Shown here piece by piece: positions 34,771 through 43,765 of a DNA stretch of 64,000 nucleotides; position 1 is the stretch's first letter, and every line of letters begins with the position of its first letter. The DNA comes from Salegentibacter flavus (GTDB taxonomy: Bacteria > Bacteroidota > Bacteroidia > Flavobacteriales > Flavobacteriaceae): positions 1 to 64,000 of the forward strand of contig NZ_FOVL01000008.1 in the NCBI RefSeq assembly GCF_900115145.1, in the 5' to 3' direction. Below the pieces are notes generated by a model. It was not told the origin of the DNA. It saw only the letters and a program-made list of their open reading frames with translations, and searched no databases. The translations under genes were made by a program, and so were the position numbers.

Positions 34771-34888
34771 ACATTTTCAGCTAATCTGAATAAATAAAAG
34801 GCTTTAGAAAAGGCCCGGGTGCAGGTACGTCATTTTTTAGATCAAGCGACCACCCAGAAATTATTTCACCTTTAAAAAAAACAAAAAA

Positions 34889-35347
34889 ATGGATACAGCT
34901 TCAAGCTTAATTGGTTTGGGTCTACTATTAGTGTTTATAGGCCCTATCCTTATTTTAATTGTTCAACAGAATAAACAAGAGAAAAAAACACTCAATAAAC
35001 TTAAAACTATTAGTAGGGATAATAATTTAAATCCTGACACCACAGAACTCTTAGAAAACCTAATACTAGGCCTGGATTTAAAAGCTCGTAAATTACTTAT
35101 TGTGAACCCAGGCAAAAATCCTGAATATAACATACTAAATCTTAAGGAGTTAAAAGAGATCGGGTTATCAACCCAAAAGGATAAAAATCCTGAAGGCCGT
35201 CTGAATTATATTAGTTTGAATCTATTTGGTGTAAAAAACAAAAAATTAGATGAAATCGTCTTCTATAATGAAGATGACGAAAATTCTTTAAATGCTGAAG
35301 CCTGCTTAGTTCTCGCTAAAAAATGGGAAAATCTAATTAGAACTTAA
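34889..35347 (+). CDS. Single-span membrane protein, unknown
   Basis: I do not recognise the family. One membrane helix (about residues 6-26) is followed by a short coiled-coil stretch and a cytosolic domain of about 100 residues (KARKLLIVNPGKNPEYNI, RLNYISLNLFGVKN). The soluble part looks like a small mixed alpha/beta domain. It stands alone between two short intergenic regions and is followed by a long inverted repeat that may be its terminator. Confidence 0.6.
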   Translation: MDTASSLIGLGLLLVFIGPILILIVQQNKQEKKTLNKLKTISRDNNLNPDTTELLENLILGLDLKARKLLIVNPGKNPEYNILNLKELKEIGLSTQKDKNPEGRLNYISLNLFGVKNKKLDEIVFYNEDDENSLNAEACLVLAKKWENLIRT

Positions 35348-35368
35348 CCATAAGATTAAAGCAACACA

Positions 35369-35422
35369 AAACCTCCGGCAGTCAAAATGGAAAACCATCA
35401 TCCATTAGCTTTCCGGAGGTTT
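35369..35422 (+). terminator. Long inverted repeat, possible terminator
   Basis: AAACCTCCGG (35369-35378) and CCGGAGGTTT (35413-35422) form a perfect 10-bp stem around a 34-base loop, which itself contains an ATGG...CCAT pairing. It is followed by AATATTTCTTTTTATT. The position suits a terminator for the preceding gene. Confidence 0.6.
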
Positions 35423-35491
35423 AATATTTCTTTTTATTAATTTAATGGGAGAATACCTAAATTAGTGGCCTAAACAACCTTAAAAACCATT

Positions 35492-36616
35492 ATGGGTTTA
35501 CTTATTTTTTATGCCTTAATTTCCATTTTTTTTTCTTTCCTGTGTTCTATACTGGAAGCCGCGTTATTAAGTTTTACCCCCTCTTTTATTAAGATAAAAA
35601 AAAAGGAGAGCAAAGGCTATGCTGATACTTTAGCCCATTTCAAGCAGGATATAGATCGACCTTTAATTGCACTCTTAACTGTTAATACTGTTGCTCATAC
35701 CGTAGGAGCTATTTTGGTGGGTGTCCAGGCCGAAAAAGTTTGGGGAGATGGAGGTAACGCTGTAGGTATTGTATCGGCTGTTATGACCTTGGCGATTTTA
35801 ATAATTTCTGAAATAATTCCAAAAACGATTGGTGCAACATACTGGCAAAAATTAGGTGGCTTTACTGCTACTATTTTAAAAATTATGATCTTTCCGCTGA
35901 AATATACCGGAATTCTATGGCTAATGATGCTTACCACAAAATTAATAGGAAAATCTGCCCATGTTAGCTCTATGAGCCGGGAAGAATTTATGGCGATTAC
36001 CGATGCTGCTGAAGAAGAAGGTGTTTTTGAACAAAGTGAGACTACCGTTATTAAAAATTTACTGGTATTTAAATCTGTAGAGGCAAAAGATGTAATGACA
36101 CCATTTTCGGTAGCGATTGTGGAAGATGAAGCTACTTCTATCGAAGATTTCCATCGGGCCCACCGGAACCTTAAATTTTCCAGAATTCCTGTATATAAAG
36201 AAAAGCCCAACAACATAACCGGATTTATCCTTAAAGATGATGTGCTGGAAGAAATGATTGACGAAAAAGGTCCTGAACCCCTTAGCAGCCTGCGTCGTGA
36301 CGTATTTATGACTCCTGCCAACACCCCTATCCCCGAATTATTTGAAAAATTCATCCAGGAAAGAGCTCATATTACTATGGTAGTAGATGAATATGGAAAT
36401 ACCGTAGGCTTGGTCACCATGGAAGATATCATAGAAACCCTGCTGGGGCTTGAAATAATGGACGAGAGCGACAGTATCGAAGATATGCAATTGCTTGCCC
36501 GTCAAAACTGGGAACGTCGCGCAAAACGACTTGGATTGATCAAGCGCGAGGAAGAACAAGATAAAAAGACCGATGAAGATACATCTGAAAACTCCATTGG
36601 GGGTAGCAAAGATTAG
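35492..36616 (+). CDS. CNNM/CorC-family transporter (DUF21 + CBS)
   Basis: The 374-residue protein has a DUF21 membrane domain with about four helices (residues 1-150) and a CBS pair (about residues 200-330, with KDVMTPFSVAIVEDEATSIEDF and TMVVDEYGNTVGLVTMEDIIETLLG). It ends in a charged tail without the usual CorC_HlyC domain. Proteins of this type move or regulate magnesium or other divalent ions. The last 44 bases overlap the alkyltransferase start. Confidence 0.9.
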   Translation: MGLLIFYALISIFFSFLCSILEAALLSFTPSFIKIKKKESKGYADTLAHFKQDIDRPLIALLTVNTVAHTVGAILVGVQAEKVWGDGGNAVGIVSAVMTLAILIISEIIPKTIGATYWQKLGGFTATILKIMIFPLKYTGILWLMMLTTKLIGKSAHVSSMSREEFMAITDAAEEEGVFEQSETTVIKNLLVFKSVEAKDVMTPFSVAIVEDEATSIEDFHRAHRNLKFSRIPVYKEKPNNITGFILKDDVLEEMIDEKGPEPLSSLRRDVFMTPANTPIPELFEKFIQERAHITMVVDEYGNTVGLVTMEDIIETLLGLEIMDESDSIEDMQLLARQNWERRAKRLGLIKREEEQDKKTDEDTSENSIGGSKD

Positions 36617-37043
36617 CGGAAGTGAAGAAGGAGTTTCAGAAATAAAAATTCTGGATGAATCCCCGCAACCTTCTTCTGAAATTCCGGACGTTCTTTTGCC
36701 TGTTGTGGAACAGCTTGAGGCATATTTTAGAGGAGAGCTGGAGGAGTTCAATTTAAAACTTGATTTAGAAGGCACCAATTTTCAGAAGAAAGTATGGCGG
36801 GCACTCCTTAAAATTCCCTATGGAAAAACAGTCTCTTATTTGGAACTTTCAAAACAAATAGGTGATGTTAAAGCTATAAGGGCGGTGGCATCGGCAAATG
36901 GCAGAAATCCGCTATGGATTGTAATTCCCTGTCACAGGGTAATAGGCAGCGGTGGCTCCTTAACAGGTTATGCCGGTGGACTTCACCGTAAGAAATGGTT
37001 GCTGGAACATGAAGGCGCATTAACACAACAAAGTCTTTTCTAG
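36573..37043 (+). CDS. Methylated-DNA–protein cysteine methyltransferase
   Basis: The 156-residue protein repairs O6-alkylguanine by transferring the alkyl group to its own cysteine. The active site PCHRV (IVIPCHRVIGS) and the helix-turn-helix wing VASANGRNPL are present, and the length is typical of the short Ogt form. Its start lies 44 bases inside the 3' end of the CNNM gene in another frame, an unusually long overlap that implies translational coupling. Confidence 0.94.
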   Translation: MKIHLKTPLGVAKISGSEEGVSEIKILDESPQPSSEIPDVLLPVVEQLEAYFRGELEEFNLKLDLEGTNFQKKVWRALLKIPYGKTVSYLELSKQIGDVKAIRAVASANGRNPLWIVIPCHRVIGSGGSLTGYAGGLHRKKWLLEHEGALTQQSLF

Positions 37044-37058
37044 ATAAAGCAAGTTGGC

Positions 37059-38204
37059 ATGAAGAAGTTTCTAAGAATTTTCGGTATTACTATGGCGGTA
37101 TTGGTGCTGAGCATTGTTCTTCTTTATATTTTCAATTATGAATATATACTAAAAGCCGCTAGAATAACCTATCTAAACGGACACACCTCAGCTTATATCT
37201 CCGATTATCATGAATTTGACAATAGGATAATTGAGGCCGGAGATAACGGCCAGGAATGGCCCAAACATTCCGATTATAATTCAGAAGAAGCTACCGAAGC
37301 TTTGGAGAAAATAAATAAAGAATTAAAAACCGTGTCTTTTTTAGTGATTAAGAATGACAGCTTATGGTTTGAAAAATATTACCGGGAATATACTCCACCA
37401 ATAAGGTCTAACTCTTTTTCTATGGCAAAAAGCATTGTAGTGGCCATGCTGGGTAAAGCTATTATGCAGGGGCATATTGAAAGTCTGGAGCAACCGGTTG
37501 CCGATTTTTTTCCGCAATTCGATAAAGGCCTTAAAGTGGGAGACCTCGCCTCGATGGCCTCAGGGTTAAACTGGGACGAAAATTATTACAATCCCTTCGG
37601 AATGACGGCCAGAGCTTATTACGATAATAACCTGAGAAAACAAATCCTGAAGCTGGAGGTCACCGAAACCCCGGGTGAAGAATTTAAATATTTAAGCGGA
37701 AATACCCAGTTGCTGGCTATGGTTTTGGAAAAAGCTACCGGAGAAAACATCTCTGAGTATTTGAGTGAAAATTTCTGGAAACCCATGGGAATGCAAAACA
37801 ACGCATTTTGGCAATTAGACAGTGAAGAATACGGTATGGAAAAAGCCTTTTGCTGCATTGCCTCTAATGCCCGAAATTTTGCCCGCTTCGGAAAATTGTT
37901 TAAAGATAAAGGCACCTGGAACGGCCAGCCCCTTCTGGATTCAGGTTATATTGAAAGAATGACCCAGGCCCGTTTTAAGGAGAGCCCGGAATACGGCTAT
38001 GGATTATGGTTAACCGATTATATGGATAAGGAAATCTTCTATATGCGCGGGGTGCACGGTCAATATGTGATTGTGATCCCCGAAGATGACCTGGTGATCG
38101 TAAGATTGGGAGAGAAATTTATCAAAAAAGATGATGAAAAGCATTATCCTGATTTTTTCAGGTATATTGATGAAACATATAAAATGCTAAAAGATGCTTC
38201 ATAA
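37059..38204 (+). CDS. Serine hydrolase, beta-lactamase/class C PBP fold
   Basis: The 381-residue protein has an amino-terminal membrane anchor (about residues 5-25) and a beta-lactamase-type domain with the SxxK motif SMAK (about residue 123), a tyrosine motif near YLSGN and a late HGQY. Such proteins act as peptidases or esterases on cell-wall or small peptide substrates. It follows the alkyltransferase by 15 bases and overlaps the exonuclease gene by 11 bases. Confidence 0.88.
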   Translation: MKKFLRIFGITMAVLVLSIVLLYIFNYEYILKAARITYLNGHTSAYISDYHEFDNRIIEAGDNGQEWPKHSDYNSEEATEALEKINKELKTVSFLVIKNDSLWFEKYYREYTPPIRSNSFSMAKSIVVAMLGKAIMQGHIESLEQPVADFFPQFDKGLKVGDLASMASGLNWDENYYNPFGMTARAYYDNNLRKQILKLEVTETPGEEFKYLSGNTQLLAMVLEKATGENISEYLSENFWKPMGMQNNAFWQLDSEEYGMEKAFCCIASNARNFARFGKLFKDKGTWNGQPLLDSGYIERMTQARFKESPEYGYGLWLTDYMDKEIFYMRGVHGQYVIVIPEDDLVIVRLGEKFIKKDDEKHYPDFFRYIDETYKMLKDAS

Positions 38205-38907
38205 AATAAATCTGGAAAATATACTTTTTCTCGATATTGAAACTGTGCCAGAAACAGCCTCCTTCAACGAGTTAAGCGAGGAGAAAAAAATTTTATGGGA
38301 AGACAAAACCCAGTACCAGCGTAAGGAGGAATATACTCCGGAAGAATTCTATGACAGAGCAGGAATTTGGGCCGAATTTGGTAAAATCGTGTGTATATCG
38401 GTTGGTTTTTTTAATTATAAAAATGAAGAGCGCAGCTTCAGGATAACCACCTTCAGCGGGGAAGAAAAACAGTTGTTTAAGGATTTCAGCGAACTATTAG
38501 AAGGGCATTTTTTTCAGCCTTATCATTTGTTATGTGCGCATAACGGGAAAGAGTTCGATTTCCCTTTTATAGCCCGCAGAATGCTTATTCACGAACTTCC
38601 GCTTCCATTTAAATTAAATCTCTTCGGAAAGAAACCCTGGGAGGTTCCTCACCTCGATACCCTGGAGCTATGGAAATTCGGGGATTATAAACATTTCACC
38701 TCTTTGAAGTTACTCACAAATATTCTTGGGATTCCCTCTCCAAAAGACGACATAAGCGGCAGCGATGTGTGTACGGTTTTTTATGAAGAAAAAGATCCTC
38801 AAAGAATAATTGCCTACTGCGAGAAAGATGTGGTGGCCATCGCCCAGATCATTCTGAAATTCAGGCAGGAAAAACTACTTGAAGAAGCGGAAGTAATTTC
38901 GGTTTAA
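38194..38907 (+). CDS. Predicted 3'-5' exonuclease, PolB-like DEDD fold
   Basis: The 237-residue protein has the RNase H-like DEDD exonuclease residues: FLDIETVPE (Asp-Glu), AHNGKEFDFPFI, and YCEKDVVAI near the carboxyl end. It resembles the stand-alone PolB-like exonucleases of Bacteroidota. Its substrate is not known. It overlaps the serine hydrolase by 11 bases, so the four genes from the CNNM protein to here form one operon. Confidence 0.9.
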   Translation: MLHKINLENILFLDIETVPETASFNELSEEKKILWEDKTQYQRKEEYTPEEFYDRAGIWAEFGKIVCISVGFFNYKNEERSFRITTFSGEEKQLFKDFSELLEGHFFQPYHLLCAHNGKEFDFPFIARRMLIHELPLPFKLNLFGKKPWEVPHLDTLELWKFGDYKHFTSLKLLTNILGIPSPKDDISGSDVCTVFYEEKDPQRIIAYCEKDVVAIAQIILKFRQEKLLEEAEVISV

Positions 38908-39045
38908 AAAGCTGATTTCAATCTTATTCCGCTAAACTTCAGTTAAAACACCCCATTTTCCTCTTCAAAAATTTGTAACTTTAAGATGGCTGATTTTTTA
39001 ATGAAACTTCGGCGATCAAATATTCTAACCAAAAACCCGAAAATT

Positions 39046-39411
39046 ATGTATTTATACGTAGAAATGTGGAACGTTACCCGAAAATGGCTGGATCTTTCAA
39101 CCGAAGAACGGCGTAAGGTTTTTACCAAAATGGAAGATAGAATATCAGAGATGAAGTCTCGTGGAGTAAAAAACCTTGGCTGGGCCCGAAACGATGAACA
39201 TACTCCTTACCGCAGCGATTACCGCTATATGACGGTTTGGGAAATGCCTTCAAAAGAAGAGGTGAAAATGTTGGAAGAAAACCTAAAAGATGCCGGCTGG
39301 TATAACTATTTCTCGCAGGCCAATGCTAGAGGTGAGGTACTATCCCGTGATGAGGCGATGGAATTCTTAATAAATATCAAAGAGACTTCAACTTCTTTCC
39401 TCGATTCCTGA
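39046..39411 (+). CDS. Small DUF6616-like protein
   Basis: The 121-residue protein starts MYLYVEMWNVTRKWLDL and contains GWARNDEHTPYRSDYRYMTVWEMP, and it is probably a ferredoxin-like dimeric fold of the ABM type. It resembles proteins listed as DUF6616, from memory. I chose the ATG at 39046 because the upstream in-frame ATGs at 38986 and 39001 are next to a promoter-like TAACTTTA. The function is unknown. Confidence 0.7.
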   Translation: MYLYVEMWNVTRKWLDLSTEERRKVFTKMEDRISEMKSRGVKNLGWARNDEHTPYRSDYRYMTVWEMPSKEEVKMLEENLKDAGWYNYFSQANARGEVLSRDEAMEFLINIKETSTSFLDS

Positions 39412-39421
39412 ATATAAAAAG

Positions 39422-39473
39422 TGTCTGTCTGAAAAGTTCATTGAAGGCCGCTTCTGAATTTTTCAGACAGACA
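39422..39473 (-). terminator. Terminator of the CoA-transferase operon
   Basis: A perfect 14-bp stem, TGTCTGTCTGAAAA / TTTTCAGACAGACA, surrounds a 24-base loop. On the minus strand it is followed by CTTTTTATA, so it should stop the scoA-scoB transcript. It may also serve the convergent small gene. Confidence 0.8.
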
Positions 39474-39479
39474 TGATTG

Positions 39480-40136
39480 TTATAATTTCATTTCTGGAAT
39501 ATCTCCTTCCACAATTAATTTGCCTTCGGTGGCTTGTTCAATTTCCGCTACACTTACCCCGGGAGCTCTTTCCATAAGTTTAAATCCGTCCTGAGTAACT
39601 TCTATCACTGCTAGGTTAGTAACGATTTTTGTTACACAACCCACGCCGGTGAGAGGCAAACTACAACGCTTCAGCAATTTAGATTGTCCTGCTTTATTGG
39701 TATGCATCATAGCCACAATAATATTTTCGGCACTGGCCACCAGGTCCATCGCGCCTCCCATACCTTTTACCATTTTACCCGGGATCTTCCAGTTAGCGAT
39801 GTCGCCATTCTCGGCTACTTCCATAGCACCAAGAATTGTAAGATGCACATGCTTCCCCCTTATCATTCCAAAACTCATTGCGGAATCAAAAAAACTGGCC
39901 CCTGGAAGTGCGGTAATAGTTTGTTTTCCCGCATTTATAAGGTCGGGGTCTTCTTCGCCTTCAAAAGGAAAAGGTCCCATCCCCAGGATTCCATTTTCAC
40001 TTTGAAATTCTACTTCTATATCGTCGCGCACGTAGTTGGCCACCAGGGTTGGAATCCCAATCCCCAGGTTTACATAATAACCGTCTTTAACTTCTTTTGC
40101 GATGCGTTGTGCGATTCCTTCTTTTCCTAAAGACAT
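39480..40136 (-). CDS. scoB: 3-oxoacid CoA-transferase, beta subunit
   Basis: The beta subunit carries the catalytic glutamate of class I CoA-transferases, here in FQSENGILGMGPFP (about residues 46-60), after the GYYVNLGIGIPTLVANYV segment. The pair moves CoA from succinyl-CoA to acetoacetate or a related acid. Length 218 is normal. The alpha-subunit gene is three bases upstream in the same operon. Confidence 0.94.
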   Translation of the reverse strand: MSLGKEGIAQRIAKEVKDGYYVNLGIGIPTLVANYVRDDIEVEFQSENGILGMGPFPFEGEEDPDLINAGKQTITALPGASFFDSAMSFGMIRGKHVHLTILGAMEVAENGDIANWKIPGKMVKGMGGAMDLVASAENIIVAMMHTNKAGQSKLLKRCSLPLTGVGCVTKIVTNLAVIEVTQDGFKLMERAPGVSVAEIEQATEGKLIVEGDIPEMKL

Positions 40137-40139
40137 AAT

Positions 40140-40841
40140 TTATTTTTTTGACCGTACGGTTCGTTGCTCAATTCTTTTTTCATAATTTTTTCCTTCAAAA
40201 ATCCTTTGTACCAGGATCCCCGGAATATGTACCTGATTGGGATCAAGTTCTCCCGGCTCTACAAGCTCCTCTACTTCTGCCACGGTGATCTTTGCGGCGC
40301 CACACATATTGGGATTAAAATTTCTTGCGGTACCCTTAAAAATCAGGTTTCCTGCCTTGTCTCCTTTCCAGGCTTTCACGAAAGCAAAATCGGCTTTAAA
40401 GGCTATTTCCAGCACGTGCATTTTCCCGTCGAATTCGCGGGTTTCTTTGCCTTCTGCGACCTCGGTCCCATAACCTGCGGGAGTATAAATGGCAGGAAAA
40501 CCCTGCTGGGCGGCCTGGCACCTTGCCGCCAGAGTTCCCTGCGGAATTAACTCTACATCCAGCTCTTCACTAAGCATCTGGCGCTCGAATTCTTCGTTTT
40601 CTCCCACGTAGGAAGAAACCATTTTTTTGATTTGTTTTTTGTGAAGCAGTAGTCCCAGACCAAAATCGTCTACTCCGGCATTATTGGAAATACAGGTAAG
40701 GTCTTTAACATTTAAGCGAACAAGTTCTGAAATTGCGTTTTCAGGAATTCCCGAAAGACCAAAGCCGCCAAGCATAAAAGTCATGCCGTCTTCAACATCC
40801 TTTAGCGCCTCCTGAACATTCTCTACAGTTTTTCGAATCAT
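40140..40841 (-). CDS. scoA: 3-oxoacid CoA-transferase, alpha subunit
   Basis: The 233-residue alpha subunit has the glycine-rich [16 protein letters not shown] (about 22-37) and [18 protein letters not shown], typical of SCOT-type enzymes. It works as a complex with the beta subunit encoded next to it. A -7 promoter box lies 23 bases upstream. Confidence 0.94.
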   Translation of the reverse strand: MIRKTVENVQEALKDVEDGMTFMLGGFGLSGIPENAISELVRLNVKDLTCISNNAGVDDFGLGLLLHKKQIKKMVSSYVGENEEFERQMLSEELDVELIPQGTLAARCQAAQQGFPAIYTPAGYGTEVAEGKETREFDGKMHVLEIAFKADFAFVKAWKGDKAGNLIFKGTARNFNPNMCGAAKITVAEVEELVEPGELDPNQVHIPGILVQRIFEGKNYEKRIEQRTVRSKK

Positions 40842-40864
40842 CGGTATAATTTTACCGAAAAATA

Positions 40865-40872
40865 CAAAAATA
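40865..40872 (-). promoter_or_regulatory. Promoter -7 element of scoA-scoB
   Basis: TATTTTTG on the minus strand fits TAnnTTTG, 23 bases upstream of the scoA start codon. Confidence 0.55.
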
Positions 40873-40946
40873 AACCGCTAAGGACAATGCTTTTGAAGCC
40901 TTAAATTATCTAATTCAGAATTAATTCAATGAAAATTTAATGAATC

Positions 40947-43259
40947 TTAAAAATCAAGCTCATCCGGAAGGTTTTCTGAATTTTGCTGGTTTTCCTGGTA
41001 ATAATTGGAACAATTGACTTCTATGGAAAGATTATCCGGCTTTGGGAAATCATCTTTAGAAATCTCCAACTCCTCGTCGGCATAAAGATCTTTCATATAC
41101 ATCCCCCAGATGGGCAAAGCCATAGTAGCTCCCTGACCATAAGTTATAGTAGGAAAATGTACCGCACGATCTTCAGCACCAACCCAAACCCCGGTTACCA
41201 GGTTCGGAACAATTCCCATAAACCAACCATCACTCTGGTTTTGGGTGGTTCCGGTTTTTCCCGCAATGGGATTTTTAAAATCATAAGGATAGCCTGTTAC
41301 CCCACGTTTATAATGATCGAGATCTTTGGCGTAAGTACCGCGCAGGCGTACCCCGGAACCATACTGGGTTACTCCCTCTAAAAGATTTACCGTGACATAC
41401 GCCGCTTCTTTACTAAGCACGTCGCGGGTTTCCGGCACATTCTGATAAAGCATAGTACCATTTTTATCTTCAATACGGTTTACCATAACCGGTTTAATAT
41501 ATACCCCTTCATTGGCAAAAGTGCTGTAGGCTGAAACCATTTCAAACAGGCTCATATCCTCAGTACCTAAAGCAATAGCAGGTCCCGTAGAAAAATATCT
41601 GGTATCCACACCAAGTTTTGTAGCCAAATCTACCACGGGGCCCGGGCCAGTTTTATCGATAAGCCTTGCGGTTACAGTATTCACCGATTGTGCCAGGGCA
41701 TTTTTCAGGGAGATCATTCCTTCATAATTATCACCTACGTTTCGTGGAGACCAGTCCTTGACATTTCCGTATTTACCTGCTTCAATGGTAAAAGGATTAA
41801 GAGGTAAAGTATCACATGGGGAAAGTTTTAACTGATCTATAGCCGTAGCATAAACAAATGGCTTGAAGGTAGAACCCACCTGTCTTTTTCCCTGTTTAAC
41901 GTGGTCGTATTTAAAATGCTTAAAGTTGGTACCGCCTACCCAGGCTTTGACCTCTCCGGTTTGAGGCGTCATAGACATTAAACCTGCCTGGAGAAAACCT
42001 TTATAATAAAAAATGGAATCTTTTGGGGTCATTACAGTGTCTTTAGTACCATTCCAGCTAAACACCCTCATTTTTCTTTCCTTATCAAAAGATGCCAGGA
42101 TCTCTTCCTCAGATTTCCCCTGCTCTTCCATCTCTTTCCAACGCACAGAACGACGCATGGCACTTCTCACTATACTGTTGACCTCATCCGGGGTTACATC
42201 CCTGAACGGAGCTGTTTTATTATTTTCATTCTGGCGGTCGAATTCCTTCTGAAGATGGGAAATATGCTTCTTCACAGACTCTTCGGCATATTCCTGCATT
42301 TTTGAATCTATGCTGGTATATATTTTAAGTCCGTCGCGGTAAATATTGTATTCTGTTCCATCTGGTTTTGGATTTTTCTTAATCCAGTCTTTCATAAATC
42401 CCTGCAGATAAACCCTAAAATAAGTAGCCATACCTTCATCGTGACCTTCGGGAGAGAAATCGAGAGTTAAGGGGAGTTTTTGCAGCGAGTCTTTTTCCTT
42501 TTCTGAGAGATATCCGTTCTTATACATTTGCACAAACACCTGGTTGCGACGTTGTTCTACCATTTCCGGTCTTCTTACTGGGTTATAGAGAGCAGCATTT
42601 TTAAGCATAGCAACAAGCACTGCCGATTCTTCAATATTCAGGTCCTTTGCTTCTTTACCAAAATAGATCTTCGAAGCCGAACGAATTCCCACTGCCTGAT
42701 ACACAAAATCATATTTATTAAAATACATAGTGATAATCTCTTCCTTGGTGTACTGCCGCTCAAGACGTGTGGCAATAATCCATTCCTTTACCTTTTGCAG
42801 GACCCTGGCCAGGGGATTATTAGAAACCTGTTCAGTAAAAAGTAATTTAGAAAGCTGCTGGGTAATAGTACTTGCCCCACCACGTGTCCCCAGGAAAACC
42901 GCAGCTCGCAAGGTGCCTTTAGGATCTATTCCCGCGTGTTTATAGAAACGTTCATCCTCGGTAGCTACGAGGGCTTCAACCAGATGATCAGGCAAATCAT
43001 CATACCTTATTGGGGTACGGTTCTCGCTGTAGTATTTCCCCAGGGTTTTCCCATCAGAAGAAAAGATCTCTGTAGCTAGATTGGTTTCGGGATTTTCAAG
43101 TTCCTCGAAAGTTGGCATTTTTCCAAAAGCGCCCCAACTGGCTAGTAAAAAGATGAAAATAATAACTAATATTCCTAATCCGAAGAGGGTCCAGAATCCA
43201 AGAATGTAAGAGGATTTGCTTCGGGTAGTCTTTTCTTGTTTTGTAGGTGACTTGGCCAT
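40947..43259 (-). CDS. Penicillin-binding protein 1A (class A, bifunctional)
   Basis: The 770-residue protein has a membrane anchor (about residues 22-45). The glycosyltransferase domain carries ATEDERFYKHAGID and GGASTITQQLSK, and the transpeptidase domain carries the nucleophile motif STFKP (about residue 466), SVN and KTGTT. It polymerises and cross-links peptidoglycan. The carboxyl tail is acidic and rich in Asn/Gln. It follows gldH and ricT in an operon, an order often seen in flavobacteria. Confidence 0.95.
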   Translation of the reverse strand: MAKSPTKQEKTTRSKSSYILGFWTLFGLGILVIIFIFLLASWGAFGKMPTFEELENPETNLATEIFSSDGKTLGKYYSENRTPIRYDDLPDHLVEALVATEDERFYKHAGIDPKGTLRAAVFLGTRGGASTITQQLSKLLFTEQVSNNPLARVLQKVKEWIIATRLERQYTKEEIITMYFNKYDFVYQAVGIRSASKIYFGKEAKDLNIEESAVLVAMLKNAALYNPVRRPEMVEQRRNQVFVQMYKNGYLSEKEKDSLQKLPLTLDFSPEGHDEGMATYFRVYLQGFMKDWIKKNPKPDGTEYNIYRDGLKIYTSIDSKMQEYAEESVKKHISHLQKEFDRQNENNKTAPFRDVTPDEVNSIVRSAMRRSVRWKEMEEQGKSEEEILASFDKERKMRVFSWNGTKDTVMTPKDSIFYYKGFLQAGLMSMTPQTGEVKAWVGGTNFKHFKYDHVKQGKRQVGSTFKPFVYATAIDQLKLSPCDTLPLNPFTIEAGKYGNVKDWSPRNVGDNYEGMISLKNALAQSVNTVTARLIDKTGPGPVVDLATKLGVDTRYFSTGPAIALGTEDMSLFEMVSAYSTFANEGVYIKPVMVNRIEDKNGTMLYQNVPETRDVLSKEAAYVTVNLLEGVTQYGSGVRLRGTYAKDLDHYKRGVTGYPYDFKNPIAGKTGTTQNQSDGWFMGIVPNLVTGVWVGAEDRAVHFPTITYGQGATMALPIWGMYMKDLYADEELEISKDDFPKPDNLSIEVNCSNYYQENQQNSENLPDELDF

Positions 43260-43273
43260 TTTTTATGCTGAAA

Positions 43274-43765
43274 TTATTCTGAAGTGTTTTCTATTCTGAA
43301 GCCAACGTGTGTGATTCCCTGTAGGTTGTCTATACCGTTTACTTCGCCGTTTTTACGCATAGCGTGTTTAATATGTACCTGATAATTGCCCGGTTCATCA
43401 AAACGAACATTTTCTTTATACCAGAGTTTGTTTTCTTTTACATCACCAAAACCCTTGCCAAGCCATTCGCCCGAAGGTGCTGCCATCTCATATTCCAGAG
43501 TATCGGTAATCACTTTTCCCTGCGGAAACCTGATTTCGGTTATCAAAAACAGATTACTATATTTAAAATCGTTGTTATTTCTAATGTTTATAAATAAATT
43601 ATACGATCTAAGCGAATCTAATTTGCCCAGTTCAAAATTTATTATCGAGTCTTTATGCCACTCCCCATTCACGGATTTATAGTCATCAAAAACCCGTTTT
43701 TTATCGCAACCGGCAAATACACTAAAAACAAGCAATAATATTAAAAAAACACTTATTTTATGCAT
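43274..43765 (-). CDS. gldH: Gliding-motility lipoprotein GldH
   Basis: The 163-residue lipoprotein has lipobox FAGC (Cys-19) and the GldH pattern of beta-strands with INFELGKLDSLRSYNLFINIRNN and PSGEWLGKGFGDVKENKLWY. GldH is required for gliding and type IX secretion in Flavobacterium johnsoniae. It overlaps ricT by eight bases and precedes pbp1A by 14 bases. Confidence 0.92.
   Translation of the reverse strand: MHKISVFLILLLVFSVFAGCDKKRVFDDYKSVNGEWHKDSIINFELGKLDSLRSYNLFINIRNNNDFKYSNLFLITEIRFPQGKVITDTLEYEMAAPSGEWLGKGFGDVKENKLWYKENVRFDEPGNYQVHIKHAMRKNGEVNGIDNLQGITHVGFRIENTSE

Noticed and set aside
35695-36354. Minus-strand frame of 219 codons
   Set aside because: It lies antisense to the CNNM transporter gene, has no recognisable domain and looks like a compositional shadow.
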